DNA of 64,000 nt from Ureibacillus acetophenoni. Its GTDB lineage: Bacteria > Bacillota > Bacilli > Bacillales_A > Planococcaceae. The stretch is taken from NCBI RefSeq assembly GCF_900220965.1, contig NZ_OBQC01000002.1:399176-463175 (forward strand), given 5' to 3'. This document shows, piece after piece, positions 54,397-63,976 of this stretch (position 1 is its first letter; each line of letters opens with the position of its first letter). The translations under genes were made by a program, and so were the position numbers. Under the pieces are notes generated by a model, which searched no databases, had not been told where the DNA came from, and saw only the letters and a list, made by a program, of their open reading frames with translations.

Positions 54397-57024
54397 CTAC
54401 TTCGCATCGTACCAAGTACTACCGTAAGAATATTCCACTTTCAATGGAACTAATAGCTCAATTGCATTTTCCATCACTTCTGGAACAATTCTTTCTAAAA
54501 TTTCGATTTCATCTTTAGGAGCTTCAAAGATTAATTCATCGTGTACTTGTAGTAGCATTTTCGTTTTTAGTCCTTCTTCTTTCAGACGAGCATCCATGTC
54601 GATCATTGCTTTTTTAATAATGTCTGCTGCACTACCTTGAATTGGAGTGTTCATCGCAGTACGCTCTGCAAAACTACGTAAATTAAAGTTTGAACTTGTA
54701 ATATCAGGTAAGTAACGGCGGCGATTTAAAATCGTTGTGACGAAACCGTTTAATTTAGCATCTTGAACAATGGAATCCATATATTCTTTAACACCAGGGA
54801 AACTTGCGAAATATCTTTCGATAAATTCACCAGCTTCTTTACGTGTAATATCTAAGTTTTGAGAAAGACCGTAATCACTAATTCCATAAACAATACCAAA
54901 GTTAACCGCTTTTGCAGTTCGACGCATATTTGAAGTTACTTCATCAGCTTGTACATGGAATACATCCATAGCAGTTCTTGTGTGAATGTCCATCCCTTGT
55001 TTAAACGCATCAATTAGACTTTCATCTTTAGAATAATGAGCTAACACTCGTAGTTCAATTTGTGAATAGTCAGCTGCAAATAATACCCAATCTTCTTGTG
55101 AAGGAGTAAATGCCTGTCTAATTCGACGACCTTCTTCTAAACGAATCGGGATATTTTGCAAGTTAGGATCGGTAGAACTTAGTCTTCCTGTTGCAGTTAA
55201 AGCTTGTTGGTATCTTGTATGCACTTTGCTATCGTCTTTGTGAACTTCTTTCATTAACCCTTCGATGTAAGTTGACTTTAATTTTGCAAGAGTACGATAA
55301 TCTAAAATACTTGCCACAATTTTATGTTTTGATTTTAACTTTTCAAGCACATCTGCGGCAGTGGAATATCCAGTCTTCGTTTTCTTTACTGCCGGAAGCT
55401 CTAATTTTTCAAATAAAATGACACCTAACTGTTTTGGCGAGTTAATATTAAATTTTTCTCCAGCTAAATCATAGATTTCATTTTCAAGTTGAGAGATTTT
55501 TTCCGTTAACTCTTCTCCCATTTTTTCTAATGTTGAGAAGTTAACTTTAATCCCTTCACTTTCCATTGTTCCTAATATATTTGCAAGAGGTAATTCTAAA
55601 TCATGATACAGGTCGAATTGTTCGTTTTCTTTTAATTTTTCTTCAATAACTGGTTGGAGCGACCAGATTGCAAATGCTTTACGACTTACGTGTTCGGCAA
55701 GCACTTTCACCTCTGGTAATGACCATTTCGCACCTTTACCGTAGATCGTTTCGTTCGCCTGAACATCTGTAAAGTTAAATTCTCTAGCTAATGTTGCAAC
55801 ATCATCCCCAGAGATTGACGGATTTACGATATAAGACGCTAATAGTAAATCAAATTCGACACCGCGTAATTCAATCCCTACACGTTTTAAATATGCTTGT
55901 GCTGCTTTGCTATCAGACATATATTTTTTCTTTGTCTCATCTTCTAACCAGTTTTTAATTACCTTATTTTGCTCCATTTTTTCAAATGGAACATAGAACG
56001 TATTTACACCATCAGTAAGTGCTAATCCAAATAAACGACAAGTATGGTAATGTTCATTTTCTAATTCTAACTGAACAGCCATTACGTCTTTTAACATATC
56101 TTCAGTTACATTTTCTACGATATTAAATTCAAGAGCAGCTGTTTCCTTCTCTTCCATTTGGAATTTACTTTTTTCAATTAGGGATTTGAAGGATAGTTCC
56201 TGCCATACATTTAATACTTCTTGTTCATCAGGACCTGGGTAATCCAAGTCTGCAAGAGTAATTTCAATCGGTGCTGCGGTAAAGATAGTCGCAAGCTCTT
56301 TAGACATTTTTGCTTGTTCTTCATTGGCTACAAGCTTTTCTTTCATTTTCGAAGCTTTCATGCCTTCTATATTTTCGTATAGATTTTCAACCGTGCTATA
56401 CTCTTTTAACAATTTAATTGCGGTTTTTTCACCAACGCCAGGAACACCTGGAATATTATCCGAAGTATCACCCATAAGACCTTTCATATCGATAATTTGT
56501 TCAGGTGTAAGTCCGTACTTTTCTTCAATATGAGCTGGTGTATATTGCTCAATATCCGTCATACCTTTTCTTGTTATATAAACTGTTACTTTATCTGTTG
56601 CTAGTTGTGTTAAGTCCTTATCACCTGAAACGATGATGACTTCCATATTATCTTTTTCCGCTTGTTTAGCTAAAGTTCCGATAATATCATCCGCTTCATA
56701 CATTGGAAGCTCATAACGTTTAATTTGATAAGCGTCGATTAATTTTCTTAAGTAAGGAAATTGCTCAGATAATTCTGGTGGCGTTTTTTGACGACCACCT
56801 TTATATTCGTCAAAAGACTCATGTCGGAATGTTGTTTTGCCAGCATCAAAAGCAACAAGCATTTTTGTCGGTTTTTCTTCTTCTAAAATTTTCTGAAGCA
56901 TTGTCGTAAAGCCATAAACTGCATTTGTATGAATTCCACTATCATTTGTTAAAAGCGGTAATGCAAAAAATGCACGATAAGCTAAACTATTTCCATCTAG
57001 TAATAGTAATTTTTCTTTTGCCAT
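54397..57024 (-). CDS. polA: DNA polymerase I
   Basis: 875 aa, normal Bacillus length. The 5'-nuclease domain covers about 1-290 (LLLDGNSLAYRAFFAL, DADIIG-type YEADDIIGTLA, GLMGDTSDNIPGVPGVG). The central 3'-5' exonuclease-like domain lacks the usual catalytic carboxylates, as in B. subtilis. The polymerase domain has motif A DYSQIELRVLAHYS, the O-helix RRTAKAVNFGIVYG and motif C VHDE. Primer removal and repair synthesis. AAAGGAG precedes the ATG; it leads polA-mutM-coaE. Confidence 0.98.
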   Translation of the reverse strand: MAKEKLLLLDGNSLAYRAFFALPLLTNDSGIHTNAVYGFTTMLQKILEEEKPTKMLVAFDAGKTTFRHESFDEYKGGRQKTPPELSEQFPYLRKLIDAYQIKRYELPMYEADDIIGTLAKQAEKDNMEVIIVSGDKDLTQLATDKVTVYITRKGMTDIEQYTPAHIEEKYGLTPEQIIDMKGLMGDTSDNIPGVPGVGEKTAIKLLKEYSTVENLYENIEGMKASKMKEKLVANEEQAKMSKELATIFTAAPIEITLADLDYPGPDEQEVLNVWQELSFKSLIEKSKFQMEEKETAALEFNIVENVTEDMLKDVMAVQLELENEHYHTCRLFGLALTDGVNTFYVPFEKMEQNKVIKNWLEDETKKKYMSDSKAAQAYLKRVGIELRGVEFDLLLASYIVNPSISGDDVATLAREFNFTDVQANETIYGKGAKWSLPEVKVLAEHVSRKAFAIWSLQPVIEEKLKENEQFDLYHDLELPLANILGTMESEGIKVNFSTLEKMGEELTEKISQLENEIYDLAGEKFNINSPKQLGVILFEKLELPAVKKTKTGYSTAADVLEKLKSKHKIVASILDYRTLAKLKSTYIEGLMKEVHKDDSKVHTRYQQALTATGRLSSTDPNLQNIPIRLEEGRRIRQAFTPSQEDWVLFAADYSQIELRVLAHYSKDESLIDAFKQGMDIHTRTAMDVFHVQADEVTSNMRRTAKAVNFGIVYGISDYGLSQNLDITRKEAGEFIERYFASFPGVKEYMDSIVQDAKLNGFVTTILNRRRYLPDITSSNFNLRSFAERTAMNTPIQGSAADIIKKAMIDMDARLKEEGLKTKMLLQVHDELIFEAPKDEIEILERIVPEVMENAIELLVPLKVEYSYGSTWYDAK

Positions 57025-57103
57025 AGTAATCTCCTTTTGTCACGTATGTACCAATTCATTCATAGTTTTACTTTAACGTGAAAACACATTTAATTCTATT
57101 ATA

Positions 57104-57139
57104 AAACACGTATCCTTCTTATTCGAAGAATACGTGTTA
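57104..57139 (-). terminator. Terminator of the membrane-protein gene upstream of polA
   Basis: AACACGTATCCTTCTT/AAGAATACGTGTT stem with one bulge, then TTTATAATAG on the minus strand. Confidence 0.75.
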
Positions 57140-57176
57140 TTTTGGACGTCATTTCTATGATTTATTTAGTACAATG

Positions 57177-57623
57177 TTATTTAACAGTTGGTTTGTTTGT
57201 ATTACCTTGTTTAGTAATTTTTGTGTAGATTACTTCTTCATAAATGACTGTAGCTAAAAATGCGTTCATAAATGAAATCACAATGTATAAAGGCATTCCA
57301 CCTAGATCTGGTGTCATTAATGAACGGAAAAATACTTCTACTATACCGATTTGAACGAAGAAGAAAATCATCCCAACTCCAACTTCCCATATCGGACGTT
57401 GATCTTTTCTTTTTTCAAATCTCAATACCTTTTTAAAACTATTTCGTACATCTTCAGAAATAAATAATGAACCTACTAAACTAATAATAAAAATGATAGG
57501 GATATGCAGTATTTCAAATTTTGCCCAAGAGAAGGAAGTTGAACTAAATAATGCCGTTACTGAACATGCCATCATGATTGCAACTAAACTGTTTTGTACG
57601 TATTTATTCACTGCTCTCAACAT
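57177..57623 (-). CDS. Four-helix membrane protein, unrecognised
   Basis: 148 aa, GAGGGG before the ATG. Helices at about residues 11-31, 38-54, 82-101 and 112-131; a basic cytoplasmic loop (KKVLRFEKRKDQRP) between the second and third. The C-terminus is polar and basic. I do not recognise the family. It lies between hflKC and polA with its own terminator. Confidence 0.72.
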   Translation of the reverse strand: MLRAVNKYVQNSLVAIMMACSVTALFSSTSFSWAKFEILHIPIIFIISLVGSLFISEDVRNSFKKVLRFEKRKDQRPIWEVGVGMIFFFVQIGIVEVFFRSLMTPDLGGMPLYIVISFMNAFLATVIYEEVIYTKITKQGNTNKPTVK

Positions 57624-57740
57624 AATCCCCTCTAATCTAATAAATTTATGATAACTATTAAATTATATAAGAGAGTTATATTATTTTGTAGTAGTAAATT
57701 TTGTAATCGATATATAGTTTAAAGTCATCCACGGAAAATA

Positions 57741-57783
57741 AAAAAACTGGTAGCGAAAACTTAAAAGTTTCCAACTACCAGTT
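57741..57783 (-). terminator. hflKC terminator
   Basis: AACTGGTAG/CTACCAGTT stem with inner AAAACTTAAAAGTTT pairing, then seven T on the minus strand. Confidence 0.88.
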
Positions 57784-57789
57784 CCTTAA

Positions 57790-58827
57790 CTATTCTAAAT
57801 ATCCAGATAAAATACGTGCATATGGTGAATCAGATGGAATGATAATTACTGTATCTTCACCAATTGTTTGTTTGTATGTTTCTAACGTACGGTAAAGCTC
57901 GTAGAATTCTGGATCTTTCGAGAAAGCATTGTTATAAATTCTTGCTGCTTCTGCTTCCCCCTCTGCACGGATAAGCGCAGCTTCTTTTCTTGCTGTTGAA
58001 AGCAGTTCAGAAGCATTTCTATCGGTTTCTGCTTCTATACTTCTCTTTTGTGCATCCCCTGCAGATAGATAATTCTGAGCCATCGATTCACGTTCTGAAA
58101 TCATACGTGTAAATACAGATTGTTCGTTCTCTGCTGGTAAATCTGTACGACGAATACGAACATCAACTACTTCAATCCCGTATTTGTCGTTTGATAATAA
58201 TTCATTTACTCTCTCAGTAATATTTTTATTTAAATCTCCTCGAGTGGAGCTTGATTCATTAATAATTTCTCCATATTCCAGTCTACCAAGCTCTGTACGT
58301 AGTGTAGAGTATATGAATTCTTCCATTCTTGCTTCAGCATTGGCAATCGTTCTTGCATTTGAAATTAATAATTTTGGATCCGTAACTTTCCACACCGCAT
58401 AGTTATCAACAATAATTCGTTTTTTATCAGCAGTCATAATTTCTTCTTCAGTTGCCATGTCATAAATCATGACGTTTTTAGGCAATGTTGTAACGGATTG
58501 AATGAAAGGGATTTTAAAATTTAACCCTGGCTCACTTTTATAAGCAACAACTTCACCAAATTGACGGATAACCTTATATTCATTTTCTTTTACAACATAT
58601 AAGTTAGAAATAATGATTACTATAATCGCAAAAACAGCAACTAGGGAACCAATAATTGTTCCAATTTTTTTTCCATTAATCGGTTTTTTATTTAAATCGA
58701 CTACTTTTGCCTCTTTTACGTCACCAGAATCATTCGGTTCCTTAGAATTTTTCTTTTTATTATTGTTATTCCCAAAAAGGGAATTTACAAATTTATCTAA
58801 ATCGTTTTCGAATTTATCTTTACTCAT
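57790..58827 (-). CDS. hflC: Band-7/prohibitin-type protease modulator HflC
   Basis: 345 aa. An N-terminal extension of about 55 mostly polar residues (Asn/Lys/Asp-rich, unlike E. coli HflC) precedes one membrane helix (about 54-75). Then the Band-7/SPFH domain with VVKENEYKVIRQFGEV and PGLNFKIPFIQSV, and a long coiled coil with EAEARIYNNAFSKDP. HflK and HflC form an outer-face cage around the FtsH protease and restrain it. Its ATG overlaps the hflK stop by one base (TAATG). Confidence 0.92.
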   Translation of the reverse strand: MSKDKFENDLDKFVNSLFGNNNNKKKNSKEPNDSGDVKEAKVVDLNKKPINGKKIGTIIGSLVAVFAIIVIIISNLYVVKENEYKVIRQFGEVVAYKSEPGLNFKIPFIQSVTTLPKNVMIYDMATEEEIMTADKKRIIVDNYAVWKVTDPKLLISNARTIANAEARMEEFIYSTLRTELGRLEYGEIINESSSTRGDLNKNITERVNELLSNDKYGIEVVDVRIRRTDLPAENEQSVFTRMISERESMAQNYLSAGDAQKRSIEAETDRNASELLSTARKEAALIRAEGEAEAARIYNNAFSKDPEFYELYRTLETYKQTIGEDTVIIIPSDSPYARILSGYLE

Positions 58828-59783
58828 TAGTTATTGCTCCCTTCTGTCACAGGTGGATTTGTGGAAGAGTTTGGTACTAATGGTAAGTACTTCAATGTCT
58901 CACCATCGTCATTCATAATGTAAATTTGTGCATTTGGTAATACTTGTTCTAAAGTTTCAAGAATTAAACGTGTTCTTGTAATTTCTTTACTTTGGCTATA
59001 TTGTTCATATAAACTATTAAATACTGCCACGTCCCCTTCAGCTTGCTGGATACGAGATATTTTATCGGCTTCTGCTTTAGACATGATCGCATTCTTTTCC
59101 CCGTTTGCCTCATTCATTTTTTGGTTTTTATATTTTTCAGCTTCATTTAGTTTTGTTGCTTGTGTTTCACGGGCATCGGTTACAGCTGTAAATGCCTGGC
59201 GAACTTCAGCGTTTGGCACTTCAACGTCCTGTAACTGAACAGCTAATATGTTAATACCAATATCGTAATTATTAACTAACGTAGTTAATAATTCTCTTGT
59301 GTCTATTTCAATCTGCGCTTTTCCATCCGTTAATGCGTCATCAATCTTTGAACTACCAATTACTGAACGAATGGCTGCTGATGTTGCATTATGTAGTATC
59401 GATTTAGGATCGTCTGAGTTAAATAAATATTTCTCTGGATCGGCGATTTTCCATTGTACAACTAAATCTGTTAATACGATATTCTCGTCGCCTGTAATCA
59501 TTTTTGTTGCATTTTCATTACTAATGATTTCGCCATTTTCATCTAGCTTATAACCAAATGTTAAACTAAATGTTTCCCTTGATAATAACTCTACTTTTTG
59601 AATTGGCCAAGGCAGTTTAAAATGCAACCCTGGTTCTGAAACGGTATCATCTGCATGACCGAATGTAATCACTACTGCTTGTTCTGATTCATCGACTGTG
59701 TACCAAGATGTTAGTGCGGCAAGGATTACTAAAATCGCAAATATACCGGAAAAAATTAATGTTAACGTTCTTTTCACGCTCAA
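58827..59783 (-). CDS. hflK: Band-7/prohibitin-type protease modulator HflK
   Basis: 318 aa from a TTG at 59783, 8 nt after GGAGG; the frame is open further upstream but without a ribosome site. One membrane helix (about 6-27), then the SPFH domain (VDESEQAVVITFG, PGLHFKLPWPIQKVE) and a coiled coil (KLNEAEKYKNQKMNEANGEK). It pairs with HflC to control FtsH. hflKC between polA and phoR is not the B. subtilis arrangement, so this is an insertion into the backbone or a lineage trait. Confidence 0.92.
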   Translation of the reverse strand: MSVKRTLTLIFSGIFAILVILAALTSWYTVDESEQAVVITFGHADDTVSEPGLHFKLPWPIQKVELLSRETFSLTFGYKLDENGEIISNENATKMITGDENIVLTDLVVQWKIADPEKYLFNSDDPKSILHNATSAAIRSVIGSSKIDDALTDGKAQIEIDTRELLTTLVNNYDIGINILAVQLQDVEVPNAEVRQAFTAVTDARETQATKLNEAEKYKNQKMNEANGEKNAIMSKAEADKISRIQQAEGDVAVFNSLYEQYSQSKEITRTRLILETLEQVLPNAQIYIMNDDGETLKYLPLVPNSSTNPPVTEGSNN

Positions 59784-59921
59784 CAAAATTACCTCCTCTA
59801 AGTAAATCAAAGTCATCTTTATTTTTGACTTAACTAATTTACGGATTATACGCCTATAAGTTTCAAAAAATAATAAAAAAACAAATGTTTTTCTTTAAGC
59901 GACTATAATTTTATCCTCGAT

Positions 59922-59956
59922 AAAAAACACAACTCGACCTAAAACGGTCGAGTTGT
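59922..59956 (-). terminator. phoPR terminator
   Basis: ACAACTCGACC/GGTCGAGTTGT perfect stem, 6-nt loop, then GTTTTTTA on the minus strand. A second hairpin, AAATAGTGA/TCACTATTT at 59973-60006, precedes it. The rest of the 330-bp gap to hflK holds its promoter and no gene. Confidence 0.85.
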
Positions 59957-60111
59957 TATAATTTCCTTCGCTAAAAATAGTGAACAGACATGCTTGCTCA
60001 CTATTTCTCGCAAATTATTTAGTTATCTACTAAATCTGAAACAGGGGGGTTTCTAGTTATTAATATATCTTTCTAGTATGAAGAAGATATAAACCCATTG
60101 TAAACGTTTTG

Positions 60112-61563
60112 TTAATTTTTCATTTTTAATGGAATCATAATTTTTATACACGTACCTTTTCCAATTTCACTATCTATATCAAGTTTCCCGTGATGAGCTT
60201 CCACTAAATGCTTTACAATAGCTAAACCTAACCCAGTACCCCCTGAATTTCGACTTCTCGCTTTATCTACACGATAAAAGCGTTCGAAAATCCTTGGTAA
60301 TTCGTGTTTATCAATACCTATTCCCTGATCATCTATTTCAACAATTCCATATTCCTTATTTTCTTTAATACGAAGTGTTATCGTCGTATTCTCAGGAGAA
60401 TAGGTAATTGCATTTGCGATTAGATTCGTAAAAATTTGAATTAGTCGGTTCGAATCTCCCATTACGACTACGTCACGTTCAATATCAACTTTAAACTGCA
60501 TATTTTTTTCGTCTAAACGAGGACTTGTTACATCCACAGCTCGGATTAATACGTCTTGTAAACTAGTCGGAACTATATCTACTGTATAACCGTGTTGTTC
60601 GATTTTGGATAGCTCTAGTAAATCATTAATTAACATCTGAAGGCGATTACTTTCTTGATATATAATATCTAAAAACGAAAGCAACATTTTTTCATCTTTA
60701 AAAGCGCCATCCAATAACGTTTCAGAAAATCCTTTAATTGATGTAATTGGTGTTCTCAATTCATGAGAAACATTAGCAACAAAATCTTTTCGTATTTGTT
60801 CAAGACGAATTAGTTCTGAAATATCATGCATAACAATTACGACACCTAGCCAACGACCATGCTCGCCAACTACAGGTGCACCGTATACTTGCATATATAA
60901 AATTTCATGGTGTAATTCAACTTCAATTTGCTTACGATATGGTGATTCCGTTAAAAATACATGATCAATAAATTCTTCAAGGTTTTTAGGAAGACCTAAT
61001 GAATTAAAGTTCTTTCCTCGTACTTCATCAAATGTTAGTTCAAACCCTTTTAGAAATTGTCTATTCACAATTGAAACATTACCTTCTCGTCCAATCATGA
61101 TTAGACCGCTACCCATATTTTCGATTAATGTTTTTAATCTTTCCTCTTCTACTTCTCGTGTTTTTTCAATTTCTTGTAAAGTACGAGCTAAATTGTTTAT
61201 GGAACTCCTTAACTGAATGATCGTTGAAGGACCTGTTGCATAGGCTCTTGCACGATAATTTCCTTTAGTTAATTCTTTAGCTGTTTTTGTTATATTATCT
61301 AACGGTTCAATTAAGTTACTTACTAATCGATAAGCACCAAAACTTATTAATAGTAAAGCAATTGCCATTAAAATAAATAATATGAAAAAGTATTGTGAGT
61401 TAACATACCGAAATGACTCCTCATCAAAGGGGATATTATTTCGATCAAAGTAATTTTTCAAAAAGAATGGAAAAAGCTGACCTAAGATAATTCCAAGGAC
61501 AGCAAAAATTGAACCGACTATGATCATGAAGAATAGATAGAGTTGATTACTAAAGGATTTCAT
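60112..61563 (-). CDS. phoR: Phosphate-response sensor kinase PhoR, short sensor
   Basis: 483 aa (B. subtilis PhoR about 579). Two helices at about 10-32 and 57-80 enclose only about 25 outer residues, so the large extracytoplasmic domain is missing. Then HAMP (SNLIEPLDNITKTAKELT), PAS (LIENMGSGLIMIGREG), the phospho-acceptor FVANVSHELRTPITSIKGF, and ATPase boxes NAITYSPEN, DQGIGI and GGTGLGLAIVK, all intact. It should phosphorylate PhoP under phosphate limitation. It overlaps phoP by 4 bp (ATGA). Confidence 0.95.
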   Translation of the reverse strand: MKSFSNQLYLFFMIIVGSIFAVLGIILGQLFPFFLKNYFDRNNIPFDEESFRYVNSQYFFILFILMAIALLLISFGAYRLVSNLIEPLDNITKTAKELTKGNYRARAYATGPSTIIQLRSSINNLARTLQEIEKTREVEEERLKTLIENMGSGLIMIGREGNVSIVNRQFLKGFELTFDEVRGKNFNSLGLPKNLEEFIDHVFLTESPYRKQIEVELHHEILYMQVYGAPVVGEHGRWLGVVIVMHDISELIRLEQIRKDFVANVSHELRTPITSIKGFSETLLDGAFKDEKMLLSFLDIIYQESNRLQMLINDLLELSKIEQHGYTVDIVPTSLQDVLIRAVDVTSPRLDEKNMQFKVDIERDVVVMGDSNRLIQIFTNLIANAITYSPENTTITLRIKENKEYGIVEIDDQGIGIDKHELPRIFERFYRVDKARSRNSGGTGLGLAIVKHLVEAHHGKLDIDSEIGKGTCIKIMIPLKMKN

Positions 61564-62273
61564 ACTGTTTTTGGCTCCTCAAATTTATAACCTATTCCAC
61601 GTATCGTTTTTATAAATTTTGGTTTACGGCTGTTTTCTTCTATTTTTTCTCGAAGATGACTAATATGTACATCAACAATACGTGTGTCACCAGCAAAGTC
61701 ATAGTTCCACACTGCACTTAATAACTGATCGCGAGTTAGAACACGATTTTTATTTTCTAATAAGTATACAAGTAATTCGAATTCTTTTGGTGTGAATTCT
61801 AACGGTTGTTCATCTAAAAATGCTTCAAAACGCTCAGGATAGACAACAAGTTTGCCAAAGGCAAGTGTTTTATTGTCAGGTTCTTCCTGTTCTGTTTCAA
61901 GGGCTGAAGTAAAGCGTCTTAATACAGCTTTTACGCGCGCTGTAACTTCACGCGGGCTAAATGGTTTTGTCATATAATCATCAGCCCCAAGTTCTAATCC
62001 TAGAACTTTGTCAAACTCATCATCTCTCGCAGTAAGCATAATGATCGGAATGTTTTTCTTTTGACTGCGTAATTCTTTACATATTTCCATTCCATCCATC
62101 GTAGGTAGCATTAAATCAAGAAGCATTAAATCAGGTGATTTTTCTATGGCTATATCTAAACCTTCTTTTCCATCGTGGGCTAATAAAACTTCATACCCTG
62201 CTTTTTCAAGGTTATACTTTAATAAAGTTGCAATAGAGATTTCATCTTCTACTACTAGAATTACTTTAGACAT
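61560..62273 (-). CDS. phoP: Phosphate-response regulator PhoP
   Basis: 237 aa. Receiver domain with acidic pocket EDE near the start, phospho-acceptor Asp in DLMLLDLMLP, and the conserved Thr/Lys in MLTARDDEF and TKPFSPREV. The C-terminal winged-helix (OmpR type) has EFTPKEFELLVYLLENKN and RTIRGIGYKF. Phosphorylated PhoP binds Pho boxes of phosphate-starvation genes. GGAGGAAAC precedes the ATG. Follows mdh and the MaoC-like gene. Confidence 0.97.
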   Translation of the reverse strand: MSKVILVVEDEISIATLLKYNLEKAGYEVLLAHDGKEGLDIAIEKSPDLMLLDLMLPTMDGMEICKELRSQKKNIPIIMLTARDDEFDKVLGLELGADDYMTKPFSPREVTARVKAVLRRFTSALETEQEEPDNKTLAFGKLVVYPERFEAFLDEQPLEFTPKEFELLVYLLENKNRVLTRDQLLSAVWNYDFAGDTRIVDVHISHLREKIEENSRKPKFIKTIRGIGYKFEEPKTV

Positions 62274-62322
62274 TCACGTTTCCTCCAAAAATTAATTTGA
62301 AACCCCCATTTCAAATCGCAGT

Positions 62323-62760
62323 TTATATATGAGGCATAACGGTTATTACACCTTCTATAACCGACTTTTGTTCTTCATTAGTAGCATATACATAAATTTC
62401 TACCAAATTTTCAAGAATATTAATATGTTGTACTTCAATTACAATATTAATTGTTTCATAGTGATAAACTGGTTCATTATACATTAAATTTTGTTGGATA
62501 ATTCGAGAACCAGGACCTGGAATATGTTTGGAAATCGCTGATGTGATAATTCCATTAAGCATAATTACTGGAACAATAGGTTTTTTGTATGCTGTTTCAG
62601 CTGCATAATCGTGTTGAATATAAAGTGGATTATTATCATTTGTTAAGCCTAAATATAATAATAATTCCTTATCCTCAATTTTTTCGGTTAAATGCAACCT
62701 ATCTCCAATAGATAATTCATCTGCCTTTTTTCCGAGTTTTATACTCTTTCGTATCAACAA
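62323..62760 (-). CDS. MaoC-like hot-dog protein lacking the catalytic His
   Basis: 145 aa, TTG start after AGGAG. The hydratase-2 signature GLTNDNNPLYIQHDYA is present, but the position normally His in D-x-N-P-x-H is Tyr, so ordinary enoyl-CoA hydratase chemistry is doubtful. Later motif: PIVPVIMLNGIITSAISKHI. Hot-dog proteins of this kind next to mdh/phoP recur in Bacilli. Acyl-CoA or acyl-ACP binding is the reasonable guess. Confidence 0.85.
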   Translation of the reverse strand: MLIRKSIKLGKKADELSIGDRLHLTEKIEDKELLLYLGLTNDNNPLYIQHDYAAETAYKKPIVPVIMLNGIITSAISKHIPGPGSRIIQQNLMYNEPVYHYETINIVIEVQHINILENLVEIYVYATNEEQKSVIEGVITVMPHI

Positions 62761-62848
62761 CGAAGCAACTCCTTTATCCTCAGTTTATTCAATAGTATCA
62801 ATTTTTTCAGAAAATAACAATGAAAGAAAGATGTTGACGACTCAACAA

Positions 62849-62887
62849 TAAAAGAGAAGAGTAAGGATATTTACCATGTCCTTACTC
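62849..62887 (-). terminator. mdh terminator
   Basis: GAGTAAGGA/TCCTTACTC perfect stem, 11-nt loop, then TTCTCTTTTATT on the minus strand. The MaoC-like gene thus probably has its own promoter. Confidence 0.8.
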
Positions 62888-62908
62888 AAAGTTAAACGAC
62901 TTTTACTG

Positions 62909-63847
62909 TTAAATTAAAACGGACATAACCTCACGTACACTTTCAGCAGAAGCATCTAATGCTGATTTCTCTTCTTTCGTTAAATCAAGTTCATAGATTT
63001 TTTCTATACCGTTTGCTCCGAGTAACGTTGGTACTCCTAAATAAATCCCCTCATACCCATACTCCCCTTCTAAATAAGCAATTGACGGTAGGATACGCTT
63101 TTGGTCTTTTATTATTGCCTCGGCCATTTCAACAAGTGAAGCAGCTGGGGCATAATATGCAGAACCATTACCTAGCAAATTAACAATTTCACCGCCTCCA
63201 ACTCGAGTTCGATCTACTATTGCTTGAAGACGATCAGCTGCGATTAACTTTTCCAAAGGAATTCCGCCGGCATAGGAATAGCGAATAAGTGGAACCATTG
63301 TATCGCCATGTCCTCCTAGTACAAATCCTCTAATGTCTTTTACTGAAACGTTTAATTCCTCTGCAACAAAGGCACAAAAACGTGCAGTATCTAATACACC
63401 TGATTGACCAATGACTCTTTCTTTTGGGAAACCTGTTTCTTTAAACACAGTATAAGTCATTGCATCAACTGGATTTGTTAGTACTAAGATAATTGCATTT
63501 GGTGAGTGTTCCTTAATTTGTGTAGAAACAGATTTCATTACTTTTTGATTGATTTGTACTAAATCATCCCGGCTCATTCCAGGTTTTCTTGCAACACCTG
63601 CAGTTATTATGACAATATCCGATTCTTTAGTATCCTCATAATTTGAAGTTCCCATAACATGTGAATCAAACCCTTGAACAGGGGCTGCTTCCCACATATC
63701 TAAAGCTTTTCCTTTTGTCGGATTTTCAGCTTCAGGAATGTCTACTAATACAACATTACCTAATTCCTTTTGAGCCAATAAGAAGGCTGTTGTTGCACCA
63801 GTAAATCCTGCTCCTATGACAGATATTTTTTCACGTTTCATACTCAT
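62909..63847 (-). CDS. mdh: Malate dehydrogenase
   Basis: 312 aa from the ATG at 63847; a GTG at 63859 is possible. LDH-type [18 protein letters not shown] binds [20 protein letters not shown] gives NAD preference, and the active site has [34 protein letters not shown] and the catalytic His in [13 protein letters not shown]-cycle enzyme. The order icd-mdh-phoP-phoR is that of B. subtilis. Confidence 0.97.
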   Translation of the reverse strand: MSMKREKISVIGAGFTGATTAFLLAQKELGNVVLVDIPEAENPTKGKALDMWEAAPVQGFDSHVMGTSNYEDTKESDIVIITAGVARKPGMSRDDLVQINQKVMKSVSTQIKEHSPNAIILVLTNPVDAMTYTVFKETGFPKERVIGQSGVLDTARFCAFVAEELNVSVKDIRGFVLGGHGDTMVPLIRYSYAGGIPLEKLIAADRLQAIVDRTRVGGGEIVNLLGNGSAYYAPAASLVEMAEAIIKDQKRILPSIAYLEGEYGYEGIYLGVPTLLGANGIEKIYELDLTKEEKSALDASAESVREVMSVLI

Positions 63848-63876
63848 TTGTCTATTCACTCCCTAATTTCCCTATA

Positions 63877-63911
63877 CAAAAAGGAAGCATACAAAGATGC
63901 TTCCTTTTTTA
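63877..63911. terminator. Bidirectional hairpin upstream of mdh
   Basis: AAAGGAAGCAT/ATGCTTCCTTT stem, 6-nt loop, A and T runs on both sides. It would end the upstream minus-strand gene before mdh. Confidence 0.85.
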
Positions 63912-63976
63912 TACTTGTATTCAATTACAGTATAGACAATGATTTTGTAAAAAAATTCATCATTTAGAAGAAATAA

